A stretch of DNA of 64,000 nt from Bacillus_BA songklensis (lineage in GTDB: Bacteria; Bacillota; Bacilli; Bacillales; Bacillaceae_H). The stretch is from NCBI RefSeq assembly GCF_042649685.1, contig NZ_JBHRZT010000052.1, positions 558,001 through 622,000 on the forward strand, in the 5' to 3' direction. Positions 1-7,379 of the stretch are shown here, piece after piece. The notes under the pieces were generated by a model. That model had not been told where the DNA came from. It made no database searches and was given only the letters and a program-made list of their open reading frames with translations. Position 1 is the stretch's first letter, and each line of letters starts with the position of its first letter. Position numbers and translations under genes: made by a program.

Positions 1-1
1 A

Positions 2-778
2 AGCTGGAATTTTACGGTGACGGGCCTTTACGGGTCGGAAGAAAATATGCAGCAAGGTATTTTGGATGGAAATCAGAATCATGTAGTCGAAATCCACTCT
101 CCTGAACTGGCTTCCATTTATCGAACTGAGTTTGAGGAAATGTGGGGAAGCAATACGACTGAGCCGAACCCTGTTACATCCAACTTCAGCTCACGCAAAA
201 CGGATAACATCCCCCATGTTGTGACAATCGGGGGCAAGAAAGTAGAAGTTTATTTTTCTGCCGGCGATAATGCGGTTGGAAGAATGACAGAGCTAGTGAA
301 AAATGAAGCACAGTATAAGGCATATTTCACGATTTTTGCCTGGAGTGACCAGGCGCTTGTAAACGAACTAAAATACAAATGGGAAGGATCTTATAATGAT
401 TTGCAAGGGCAGCGTACAGGCTTTGATGTGAAAGGCGTGTTTGATTCTGATTTTTGGAATCAATGGTGGTCGGCAAGCGTGGATATGACGGGACAGACGG
501 CTTCACAAGTGAGCACAAACAATCCGAATGTTCGCTGGGCTGCTCCGGCTCCTGTTTATCAAGACGCCGAAACAAGAAAGCTTCACGCCAAAACGATGAT
601 CATTGATGCAGATACAAATAGCGATCCGACAGTAGTAGTAGGTTCTACAAACTGGAGTGAAAACGGCAATAGTGTAAATGATGAAAATATGTTGATTATC
701 CATGATACGAACATCACCAATCAATTTGTGCAAGAATTCAGTGCACGCTATGTGAATGCAGGCGGGCAAATGAATTAA
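2..778 (+). CDS. Phospholipase D-like protein, C-terminal part (cut by window edge)
   Basis: The reading frame is open to the left edge, so the start lies outside the window; the GTG at 17 is probably not the real start. The first visible residues (SWNFT) look like the tail of a first HKD motif (GSxNFT type). A complete second HKD motif is visible around DNA 580-665: HAK, then an Asp, then GSTNW. Members of this family are phosphodiesterases acting on phospholipids or nucleic acids, and two HKD motifs form one active site. Many Bacillus relatives are secreted, but the N-terminus is not visible. A terminator follows. Substrate cannot be assigned. Confidence 0.75.
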   Translation, partial: SWNFTVTGLYGSEENMQQGILDGNQNHVVEIHSPELASIYRTEFEEMWGSNTTEPNPVTSNFSSRKTDNIPHVVTIGGKKVEVYFSAGDNAVGRMTELVKNEAQYKAYFTIFAWSDQALVNELKYKWEGSYNDLQGQRTGFDVKGVFDSDFWNQWWSASVDMTGQTASQVSTNNPNVRWAAPAPVYQDAETRKLHAKTMIIDADTNSDPTVVVGSTNWSENGNSVNDENMLIIHDTNITNQFVQEFSARYVNAGGQMN

Positions 779-812
779 GAAAAAGCTGTACTGAAAATCG
801 ATCGTGTCGATG

Positions 813-860
813 AAAAAACCTTTCTTCTGTCTTTCATTGTTAGGAGAAAGGTTTTTTCTT
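813..860 (+). terminator. Rho-independent terminator after PLD-like gene
   Basis: Inverted arms AAAAAACCTTTC and GAAAGGTTTTTTC form a hairpin followed by a T-rich run. It separates the PLD gene from the iol promoter. Confidence 0.8.
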
Positions 861-896
861 TTTCATATAGAATATGGAATAACTTTGCATTTTATA

Positions 897-952
897 TTGA
901 AAAGCGCTTTCAAATTAGATATAATAGTAATGAAAATAGGTTAAGCGCTTTC
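897..952 (+). promoter_or_regulatory. iolG promoter with two AAGCGCTT operators
   Basis: TTGAAA at 897-902 and TATAAT at 920-925 are separated by 17 bp, an excellent sigma-A promoter. The palindrome AAAGCGCTTT (901-910) overlaps the -35 box and spacer, and a second copy TTAAGCGCTTTC (941-952) lies just downstream of the expected start site. Two sites flanking a promoter suggest repression. The core resembles both a cre box and a LacI-family operator; recurrence at the other iol units favours a dedicated iol operator. Confidence 0.8.
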
Positions 953-982
953 CCAAACTTTCCAAAAAAGGGGATAGCTCGT

Positions 983-2020
983 ATGAAGAAGATTACAGTT
1001 GGAATTATTGGTGCCGGACGTATCGGCAAATTGCACGTAGATAACTTACTATCCATTCCTGAAATACAAATCAAATCGGTTTCCGATGTAGTCGTTAATC
1101 ATTTGCAGGAATGGGCATCCAGCAAAGGGATTTCTGTTTTAACAGATAATTATAAGGATTTGCTGACTGATCCTGAAATCGATGCGGTATTTATTTGCTC
1201 ACCGACCAATACACATGCTCAAATCATTAAGGAAGCAGCACGTGCGAAAAAGCATATTTTTTGTGAAAAGCCTGTTAGTTTCTCAGTTGAAGAGACAATT
1301 GAAGCGTTAAAAGTAGTTGAAGAAGAAGGAGTAAAACTACAAGTTGGATTTAACCGCCGCTTTGATCCGAACTTTAAGAAAGTACGCGAGCTTGTTCAGC
1401 AAGGAGAAGTGGGTCAGCCGCATATTTTAAAGATTACGTCGAGGGATCCAGAGCCGCCAAGCGTGGAATATGTACGTTCTTCAGGCGGACTGTTTATGGA
1501 TATGATGATTCACGATTTTGATATGGCCCGCTATGTGATGAATAGTGAGGTAGTGGAAGTATCTGCTCGAGGAGCCGTTTTAGTCGACCCTGCTATTGGA
1601 GAGGCTGGAGATGTGGATACAGCCATTGTTACGTTAACATTCGCAAACGGCGCACTTGGAGTCATTGACAATAGCCGTCAAGCTGTTTATGGTTATGACC
1701 AGCGAGTTGAAGTGTTTGGGGCAAAAGGAGCGGCAACGGCTGATAACTGCCGTCCAACAACAGTAGAAGTATCTACAGCGGAAGGTGTTTCAAAGGATAA
1801 ACCGTTATACTTTTTCCTTGAGCGCTATACGCAGGCTTATATAGAGGAAGTTACACAATTTGCAAAGGCGCTTCTGGAAAATCAAGAGGTAATTTGCTGT
1901 GGAAACGATGGGCTACAAGCGGAACGAATTGCAAAGGCGGCAAAGGAATCCTTCGTGACGGGCCGTCCAGTTAAGATTGAACATATAGAACAAGCAGAAG
2001 ATAAAGTTGTGCTCAACTAA
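983..2020 (+). CDS. iolG: myo-Inositol 2-dehydrogenase (IolG)
   Basis: 345 residues, like B. subtilis IolG (344). A Rossmann motif GAGRIG lies at residues 10-15. The Gfo/Idh/MocA signature EKP (Lys96) and the catalytic Asp173/His177 pair in MDMMIHDFD are present. It oxidises myo-inositol to 2-keto-myo-inositol (scyllo-inosose) with NAD+, the first catabolic step, in the cytoplasm. The start is ATG after AAAAGGGGATAG. It is transcribed with iolB from the promoter at 897-925. A second paralogue lies at 10464, so one of the two may prefer scyllo-inositol. Confidence 0.9.
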   Translation: MKKITVGIIGAGRIGKLHVDNLLSIPEIQIKSVSDVVVNHLQEWASSKGISVLTDNYKDLLTDPEIDAVFICSPTNTHAQIIKEAARAKKHIFCEKPVSFSVEETIEALKVVEEEGVKLQVGFNRRFDPNFKKVRELVQQGEVGQPHILKITSRDPEPPSVEYVRSSGGLFMDMMIHDFDMARYVMNSEVVEVSARGAVLVDPAIGEAGDVDTAIVTLTFANGALGVIDNSRQAVYGYDQRVEVFGAKGAATADNCRPTTVEVSTAEGVSKDKPLYFFLERYTQAYIEEVTQFAKALLENQEVICCGNDGLQAERIAKAAKESFVTGRPVKIEHIEQAEDKVVLN

Positions 2021-2047
2021 TAAACTGAAAAAAGAGGAGGGTTTCGT

Positions 2048-2857
2048 ATGTCGAAATTAATTATGCGCCCCCAGAAGCGTGATAAACAAGGGAAAATCCT
2101 ATCGGTAACCCCGGAAAATGCGGGGTGGGAATATGTAGGCTTTGAAGTATACTCTTTAAAGAGCGGAGAGACGTTAACGAACAAAACCGGTGATCAAGAG
2201 GCTTGTCTCGTTGTATTAAGCGGAAAAGCATCGGTTTATACAGATCACACATCCTTTTTAGAAATTGGAAAGCGCATGTCCGTTTTTGAAAAAATTCCTC
2301 CTTACTCTGTATATGTACCAAATGAAGATACGTATACAGTAGAAGCCTTGACAGACCTTGAGTTGGCAGTTTGCCTCGCTCCTGGAAAGGGAACGTATGA
2401 AGCGCGGTTAATTGCACCGGAAGATGTCGGGGTTGAAGATCGCGGATCAGGTCATACGGCCAGAAAAATTCATAACATTTTACCGGAGCAAAAGCCGGCC
2501 GACAGCTTGCTTGTCGTGGAAGTGTTTACTCCAGCTGGAAATTGGTCGAGTTATCCTCCGCATAAGCATGATCGAAATAACCTTCCTTCTGAATCTTATT
2601 TGGAAGAAACGTATTACCATGAAGTCAATCCAAAGCAGGGCTTTGTTGTTCAGCGAGTATACAATGACAGCCGTTCCCTGGATGAGACCATTGCTGTTCC
2701 AAATCGCAGTGTTGTACTCGTTCCTGAAGGATATCATCCGGTGTCAGCGCCGCCAGGGTATGAATCCTATTATTTGAACGTAATGGCAGGCCCTGTCCGC
2801 ACTTGGAAATTTCATAACGATCCGGACCATGAATGGCTTTTCCAGCCTATTAAATAA
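2048..2857 (+). CDS. iolB: 5-Deoxy-glucuronate isomerase (IolB)
   Basis: 269 residues, close to B. subtilis IolB (271). The cupin fold is recognised by the PPHKHD metal-ligand stretch and conserved HPVSAPPGY and NVMAGP segments. It isomerises 5-deoxy-D-glucuronate to 2-deoxy-5-keto-D-gluconate (DKG), the substrate of IolC. RBS GAGGAGGG precedes ATG 2048. It lies 27 bp behind iolG in the same unit and ends in a strong terminator. Confidence 0.93.
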   Translation: MSKLIMRPQKRDKQGKILSVTPENAGWEYVGFEVYSLKSGETLTNKTGDQEACLVVLSGKASVYTDHTSFLEIGKRMSVFEKIPPYSVYVPNEDTYTVEALTDLELAVCLAPGKGTYEARLIAPEDVGVEDRGSGHTARKIHNILPEQKPADSLLVVEVFTPAGNWSSYPPHKHDRNNLPSESYLEETYYHEVNPKQGFVVQRVYNDSRSLDETIAVPNRSVVLVPEGYHPVSAPPGYESYYLNVMAGPVRTWKFHNDPDHEWLFQPIK

Positions 2858-2861
2858 TGTC

Positions 2862-2895
2862 AAAAAAGAATGACTTGGATGTCATTCTTTTTTGT
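2862..2895 (+). terminator. Terminator of iolG-iolB
   Basis: AAAAAAGAATGAC, loop TTGGAT, GTCATTCTTTTTTG: perfect hairpin with T-run. Confidence 0.9.
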
Positions 2896-2918
2896 TTTGG
2901 AAGGTTGTGTAAGTCAAT

Positions 2919-2976
2919 GTAAATCATTTATCATGGATGTTTTTTCCATGATAAATGATTTATGCGGATTCATATA
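2919..2976 (-). repeat. Hairpin repeat copy 1 (reverse)
   Basis: Read on the minus strand it begins TATATGAATCCGCATAA. A stem AAATCATTTATCATGG pairs with its complement around an A-rich loop. It is a short copy with only the leading end and hairpin, between iolB and the LacI-type gene. Confidence 0.75.
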
Positions 2977-3067
2977 TCCAGGAAAACATTTGCAGATCGA
3001 AGGAAAGACGCAATGGCGTTTGTGATATAATAGTAGGTAATATGAATAAAAAGGTGATTTCGACAGT

Positions 3068-4066
3068 ATGAAGGTTACAATTTATGATGTGGCAGAGAAA
3101 GCGGGAGTCTCCATTGCCACTGTTTCAAAAGTCATTAATAATACTGGACGAATAAGTGAAAAGACAAGAAAAAAAGTCCAGGAGGTCATGACCCAACTGA
3201 ATTATCAGCCCAGCATGGTCGCTTCTGCGTTAACAAGAAAACGAACTGGAACAATCGGTTTATTGGTTCCGGACATTGCTAATCCCTTTTTTGCGGAAGT
3301 AGCGCGAAGCTTCGAAGATTGTGCTCAAAAATTGGGGTTTGGGCTGGTCATCTGCAGTACGGACGGCAAGGATGAAAAAGCGAATCTCTACCTTTCTCTT
3401 TTGATGCGAAAACAGGTAGATGGGTTGATTATCGCTTCTTATATTAAAGAGACAGCTTTGGTGGAGCAGATGTTAAAAGAGAAAATCCCTGTTGTTTTGT
3501 TCACTATTGATATACCGACATTGGGAATTAACTCGGTTTCGGTAGATGACTATAAAGGCGGCTTCCAGGCAACAAGCTACCTCCTTTCACTGGGGCACAA
3601 ACACATCGGTGTCATCGCTGAGGATATATCGAGGAGCTATCATCGCGTCCAAGGCTATAAAGAGGCAATTATAAGAGCGGGAATGAACTTAAACGAGTCC
3701 AATATCATCTATACGACTGCTGCCATTGAGAATGGAAAAATGGTTGCACGTCAGTTGCTTCAGAGGAAGGAAGACCGGCCTACAGCTATTTTTGCCTGTA
3801 ACGATTTACTTGCAATCGGAGCGATCGAAGAGGCTCGTAAACTTGGGATAAACATTCCGGAGGAACTCTCTATCATTGGTTTTGACAATACAATCTTAGC
3901 CGAAATCGCCAATCCAACCTTAACGAGCGTATCTCAGCCGATTAAGGAGATGGCCAATCAGGCCATGACAGTATTGCTCGAGGAAATTGAAAATGAACAA
4001 ACTTCAAAACAGCGCACTCTTATGCTTCCGGAGTTAGTTATACGAAATTCTACAGCACCTATATAA
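3068..4066 (+). CDS. LacI-family regulator, probable repressor of the iol genes
   Basis: 332 residues. The N-terminal helix-turn-helix (residues 4-25, DVAEKAGVSIATVSKVINN) is classic LacI, followed by a periplasmic-binding-protein-like sensor domain with the usual GFDN and DDYKGG stretches. It is paralogous to the gene at 18965 (same length, near-identical reading heads). It sits between iolB and iolC, so it probably binds the AAGCGCTT palindromes and responds to an inositol-derived sugar; effector and operator are inferred. No DeoR-type IolR gene was seen. The last codons read into the terminal repeat of a dispersed element that supplies the TAA stop. Confidence 0.85.
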   Translation: MKVTIYDVAEKAGVSIATVSKVINNTGRISEKTRKKVQEVMTQLNYQPSMVASALTRKRTGTIGLLVPDIANPFFAEVARSFEDCAQKLGFGLVICSTDGKDEKANLYLSLLMRKQVDGLIIASYIKETALVEQMLKEKIPVVLFTIDIPTLGINSVSVDDYKGGFQATSYLLSLGHKHIGVIAEDISRSYHRVQGYKEAIIRAGMNLNESNIIYTTAAIENGKMVARQLLQRKEDRPTAIFACNDLLAIGAIEEARKLGINIPEELSIIGFDNTILAEIANPTLTSVSQPIKEMANQAMTVLLEEIENEQTSKQRTLMLPELVIRNSTAPI

Positions 4067-4195
4067 ATCCATATCACTGATGGGAGATGGATAAAAATCA
4101 TCCATCTCCCATTAGTGAAGGCCTTTTTGAACTTATTCAAGATATAAGAACAGAAGGGGACCTAACGGGATAGAGCAGAATGACTTATGCTAATA
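4062..4195 (+). repeat. Hairpin repeat copy 2 (forward)
   Basis: Starts TATATAAATCCATATCA, overlapping the stop codon of the LacI-type gene. Stem ACTGATGGGAGATGG pairs with CCATCTCCCATTAGT. The downstream segment TTTTTGAACTTATTCAAGATATAAGAACAG matches the distal segment of other copies. The right boundary is uncertain. Confidence 0.75.
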
Positions 4196-4205
4196 ATTGA
4201 ATTCA

Positions 4206-4246
4206 CCAAAAAAAGCGCATGCAAAAACAGCAAGCGCTTTTTTTGG
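4206..4246 (+). terminator. Terminator-like hairpin before iolC promoter
   Basis: CCAAAAAAAGCGC at 4206-4218 pairs with GCGCTTTTTTTGG at 4234-4246. The right arm also contains AAGCGCTT, so the site is both a hairpin and an operator-like sequence. Confidence 0.75.
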
Positions 4247-4294
4247 TACGCATCAAGAGAATAAAAAATATTCTAAAAATAACAAAAAAACACT

Positions 4295-4437
4295 TTGCGT
4301 TTTCATCTTTAATATGTATAATGAGAATTAAGGAAAGCGCTTAACCTATTTTCTCGAATGTATACCATTCAAGCGCTACCACATTTTATTATAATTATCT
4401 TCATTATTTTTTTTGTTAGATTAAGAAAGCGCTTTAT
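4295..4437 (+). promoter_or_regulatory. iolC promoter and three AAGCGCTT operators
   Basis: TTGCGT (4295-4300) and TATAAT (4317-4322) are 16 bp apart. GGAAAGCGCTTAACC (4332-4346) lies where transcription should begin. Two further imperfect copies lie near 4369-4380 (TTCAAGCGCTACC) and 4424-4436 (AGAAAGCGCTTTA). The three sites in the leader suggest tight repression of iolC-iolA. Confidence 0.75.
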
Positions 4438-4456
4438 TAAAAGGAGGTATTATCCG

Positions 4457-5467
4457 GTGAATCCACTCGTCTTTATGGAAAATCGCCCCTTGGATTTTAT
4501 AGCAGTCGGACGTTTATGTATAGATTTGAATGCCAATGAAACGCAGCGGCCAATGGAAGAAACAAAGACATTTACCAAATATGTAGGAGGTTCTCCTGCA
4601 AATATTGCAATCGGGACAGCTCGTCTGGGCCTAAAAACAGGCTTTATCGGAAAAGTGTCCGACGATCAAATGGGTCAATTCATTACCCAATACTTAAAAG
4701 AAAACAACATTAACACAGATAACGTTTTAATAGATCGAACAGGTGCCGTAACAGGTTTAGCTTTTACAGAAATCAAAAGTCCCCAAGAATGCAGCATTTT
4801 GATGTATCGAGACAATGTGGCCGATTTAAAGCTGGATCCAACAGAAGTTTCGGAAGAGTATATCAAACAGTCAAAAGCTCTATTAATCTCTGGAACGGCT
4901 TTAGCAAAAAGTCCTTCACGAGAAGCGGTGTTTTTAGCACTGGAGTATGCAAGAAAACATAATGTCGTCGTTTTCTTTGATATCGATTACCGTCCTTATA
5001 CGTGGGAATCTGAAGCGGAAACAGCCGTTTATTACAATCTGGCAGCCGAAAAATGTGATGTCATCATCGGCACTCGTGAAGAATTTGATATGATGGAAAA
5101 ACTATTAAACTATGAGGAATCCAATGATCAAGTGACAGCCGAGAGATGGTTTTCACATCATGCCCAAATCGTCGTCATTAAACATGGAGGAGATGGCTCC
5201 ATTGCTTATACGGGAGACGGCCAGTCCCATCGAGGCGGAATTTTCAAAACGAAAGTACTAAAAACCTTCGGTGCAGGCGATTCCTATGCTTCCGCTTTTA
5301 TTTACGGATTGATGCAGGGAATGGATATTTCTCAGGCAATGCGGTTAGGCGGTGCTTCTGCTTCAATTGTCATTTCAAAACATAGCTGCTCGGACGCCAT
5401 GCCAACAGTCGAGGAATTGAAAAGCTTTATGGCAACAGCAGAAGAAGTGTTAGAAGCAGCTCGTTAG
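4457..5467 (+). CDS. iolC: 5-Dehydro-2-deoxygluconokinase (IolC)
   Basis: 336 residues from the GTG at 4457, chosen because AAGGAGG lies 9 bp upstream at 4441-4447. The frame is open 33 codons further up, but that stretch covers operators and codes a hydrophobic run unlike the family. The PfkB signatures are clear: GGSPANIAIG near the N-terminus and GAGDSYASAF near the C-terminus with the catalytic Asp. It phosphorylates DKG to DKG-6-phosphate using ATP. B. subtilis IolC is 325 residues. Followed 150 bp later by iolA. Confidence 0.9.
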   Translation: MNPLVFMENRPLDFIAVGRLCIDLNANETQRPMEETKTFTKYVGGSPANIAIGTARLGLKTGFIGKVSDDQMGQFITQYLKENNINTDNVLIDRTGAVTGLAFTEIKSPQECSILMYRDNVADLKLDPTEVSEEYIKQSKALLISGTALAKSPSREAVFLALEYARKHNVVVFFDIDYRPYTWESEAETAVYYNLAAEKCDVIIGTREEFDMMEKLLNYEESNDQVTAERWFSHHAQIVVIKHGGDGSIAYTGDGQSHRGGIFKTKVLKTFGAGDSYASAFIYGLMQGMDISQAMRLGGASASIVISKHSCSDAMPTVEELKSFMATAEEVLEAAR

Positions 5468-5617
5468 GAAAGCAAAAAGTTAGAGTGCTAGTTAAATGGA
5501 TAGATTGATGAAAGGCACAACTATTGGATTGCACCATTCCTGCTTTTGGTGCCTCCGGATATGCAGATATCCATACAGTAGCTGCGTCAATAAAAAAACA
5601 TAAGGGAGAGAATGTTC

Positions 5618-7075
5618 ATGACACAAACAGCGGTAAAAACAGTGAAAAACTATATCGGCGGCGAATGGGTAGAAGTATCTGCCGCAAAAACAGAACCCGT
5701 TTATAATCCGGCAACTGGCGAAGTGATCGCGGAAGTTCCTCTTTCTACAAAAGAAGATGTAGACAAAGCGGTACAAGCAGCGAGCGAAGCGTTTCAAACA
5801 TGGTCACAAGTGGCGGTTCCAAAACGTGCCCGCATTCTATTTAAATATCAACAATTATTAGTCGATAACTGGGACGAGTTAGCGAAATTGGTCACAATTG
5901 AAAACGGCAAAAGCTACAAGGAAGCGTACGGCGAAGTGCAACGCGGAATCGAGTGTGTAGAATTTGCAGCTGGGGCACCAACGTTAATGATGGGGAAACA
6001 GCTTCCGGATATCGCGACAAATATTGAGTCTGGCATGTATCGTTACCCAATCGGGGTTGTAGGCGGTATTACGCCATTTAACTTCCCGATGATGGTACCG
6101 TGCTGGATGTTCCCGCTGGCGATTGCGTGCGGCAACACCTTTGTGTTAAAGCCATCTGAACGTACCCCGCTTTTAGCTGCCCGCCTTGCTGAATTATTTG
6201 AAGAAGCGGGCTTGCCAAAAGGTGTGTTAAACATCGTCAACGGTGCGCATGATGTCGTAAACGGCCTTCTTGAGCACAAGCTGGTCAAAGCGATTTCTTT
6301 CGTTGGTTCTCAGCCTGTTGCGGAATACGTGTACAAAAAAGGAACAGAAAATCTAAAGCGCGTTCAAGCATTGGCGGGTGCGAAAAACCACTCCATCGTG
6401 TTAAATGACGCCGATCTTGATATTGCTACATCTCAAATTATTGGTGCAGCATTCGGTTCTGCGGGTGAGCGCTGCATGGCTGCCTCTGTTGTAACAGTTC
6501 AAGAAGAAGTAGCTGATGCATTGATTGAAAAATTAGTAGAAGAAGCAAACAAACTACAAATCGGAAACGGACTTGAAGAAGATGTATTCTTAGGGCCTGT
6601 TATCCGTGATGGTCATAAAGAGCGTACACTTGGCTATATCGAGTCAGGCGTTCAAGAAGGAGCCCGCCTTGTTCGTGATGGAAGAGAAGATGCGGCGGTA
6701 AAAGGTGAAGGTTACTTTGTTGGTCCTACTATTTTTGATGAAGTAACGCAAGAAATGAAGATCTGGCAAGATGAGATTTTCGCGCCGGTTTTATCGGTCA
6801 TTCGCGTGAAAACATTAGATGAGGCAATTGAAATTGCCAATAATTCAAGATTCGCAAATGGTGCCTGCATTTACACGAAAAACGGCGGAAGCGTGCGTCA
6901 ATTCCGTGAAACCATCCACTCAGGTATGTTAGGTGTCAATGTCGGTGTTCCTGCACCAATGGCATTCTTCCCATTCTCCGGCTGGAAAGATTCTTTCTAC
7001 GGCGATCTTCATGCGAACGGTACAGACGGAGTAGAGTTTTATACAAGAAAGAAAATGGTGACAACTCGCTGGTAG
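5618..7075 (+). CDS. iolA: Malonate-/methylmalonate-semialdehyde dehydrogenase, CoA-acylating (IolA/MmsA)
   Basis: 485 residues from ATG 5618, preferred over ATG 5612 because GGGAGAG ends only one base before 5612. The aldehyde dehydrogenase fold is clear: NAD-binding FVLKPSERTP, and catalytic Cys286 in GSAGERCMAAS, the signature of the MmsA subfamily. It converts malonic semialdehyde to acetyl-CoA and CO2, the last step of inositol breakdown, and can serve valine catabolism. Probably co-transcribed with iolC. A dispersed hairpin repeat begins at the stop codon. Confidence 0.92.
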   Translation: MTQTAVKTVKNYIGGEWVEVSAAKTEPVYNPATGEVIAEVPLSTKEDVDKAVQAASEAFQTWSQVAVPKRARILFKYQQLLVDNWDELAKLVTIENGKSYKEAYGEVQRGIECVEFAAGAPTLMMGKQLPDIATNIESGMYRYPIGVVGGITPFNFPMMVPCWMFPLAIACGNTFVLKPSERTPLLAARLAELFEEAGLPKGVLNIVNGAHDVVNGLLEHKLVKAISFVGSQPVAEYVYKKGTENLKRVQALAGAKNHSIVLNDADLDIATSQIIGAAFGSAGERCMAASVVTVQEEVADALIEKLVEEANKLQIGNGLEEDVFLGPVIRDGHKERTLGYIESGVQEGARLVRDGREDAAVKGEGYFVGPTIFDEVTQEMKIWQDEIFAPVLSVIRVKTLDEAIEIANNSRFANGACIYTKNGGSVRQFRETIHSGMLGVNVGVPAPMAFFPFSGWKDSFYGDLHANGTDGVEFYTRKKMVTTRW

Positions 7076-7077
7076 TC

Positions 7078-7200
7078 TAAATCCAGATAAATCATGTAAC
7101 ATGGATAAAAAGCATCCATGTTACATGATTACCTTTTTGGTGTACTCAAGATGCAAGAACAAAAATGCCATGAACAGTATAAAAAGCGATGAGGATGTTA
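7078..7200 (+). repeat. Hairpin repeat copy 3 (forward)
   Basis: TAAATCCAGATAA, then stem AATCATGTAACATGG / CCATGTTACATGATT, then the distal TACTCAAGATGCAAGAACA and GATGTTAAAAAGTT segments shared with copies at 11508 and 31548. It abuts the iolA stop codon. Confidence 0.75.
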
Positions 7201-7247
7201 AAAAGTTCAGTCGCATTTGTATAGATGGAAGAGGAGGGAAATAAGAA

Positions 7248-7313
7248 ATGCTTAGCGCTTCCGTGGTTTCCCTTTCATACCATCTCATGTTACATAAAGA
7301 AGAAAGCGCTTAA
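7248..7313 (+). CDS. Possible 21-codon leader ORF before iolD
   Basis: ATG at 7248 has a strong GAGGAGGG at 7232-7239 (8 bp spacing). The ORF (MLSASVV...EESA) starts just before one AAGCGCTT-type site (7250-7263) and its TAA falls inside the next (7302-7316). It could be a leader peptide or a chance reading frame created by the operators. No known function. Confidence 0.3.
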   Translation: MLSASVVSLSYHLMLHKEESA

Positions 7314-7316
7314 TTC
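7250..7316 (+). promoter_or_regulatory. Paired operators upstream of iolD
   Basis: GCTTAGCGCTTCCG (7250-7263) and GAAAGCGCTTAATTC (7302-7316) flank a 38-bp gap. No convincing -35/-10 pair was found nearby, so the promoter may be weak or lie inside the preceding repeat. Confidence 0.6.
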
Positions 7317-7379
7317 TTTATTTTAGTAGATTCAAATACGATAGTGAGAAAAGATAGAATAGGAAGGTGGCGATGATTA

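Noticed and set aside
897..952. Calling the iolG sites plain cre boxes
   Set aside because: The TG...CA edges of the cre consensus are not met, and the same core recurs at nearly all iol units, favouring a dedicated operator. CcpA binding is not excluded.
4358..4456. N-terminal extension of iolC from ATG 4358
   Set aside because: The GTG at 4457 has an ideal AAGGAGG; the extension codes an odd hydrophobic stretch across two operators.
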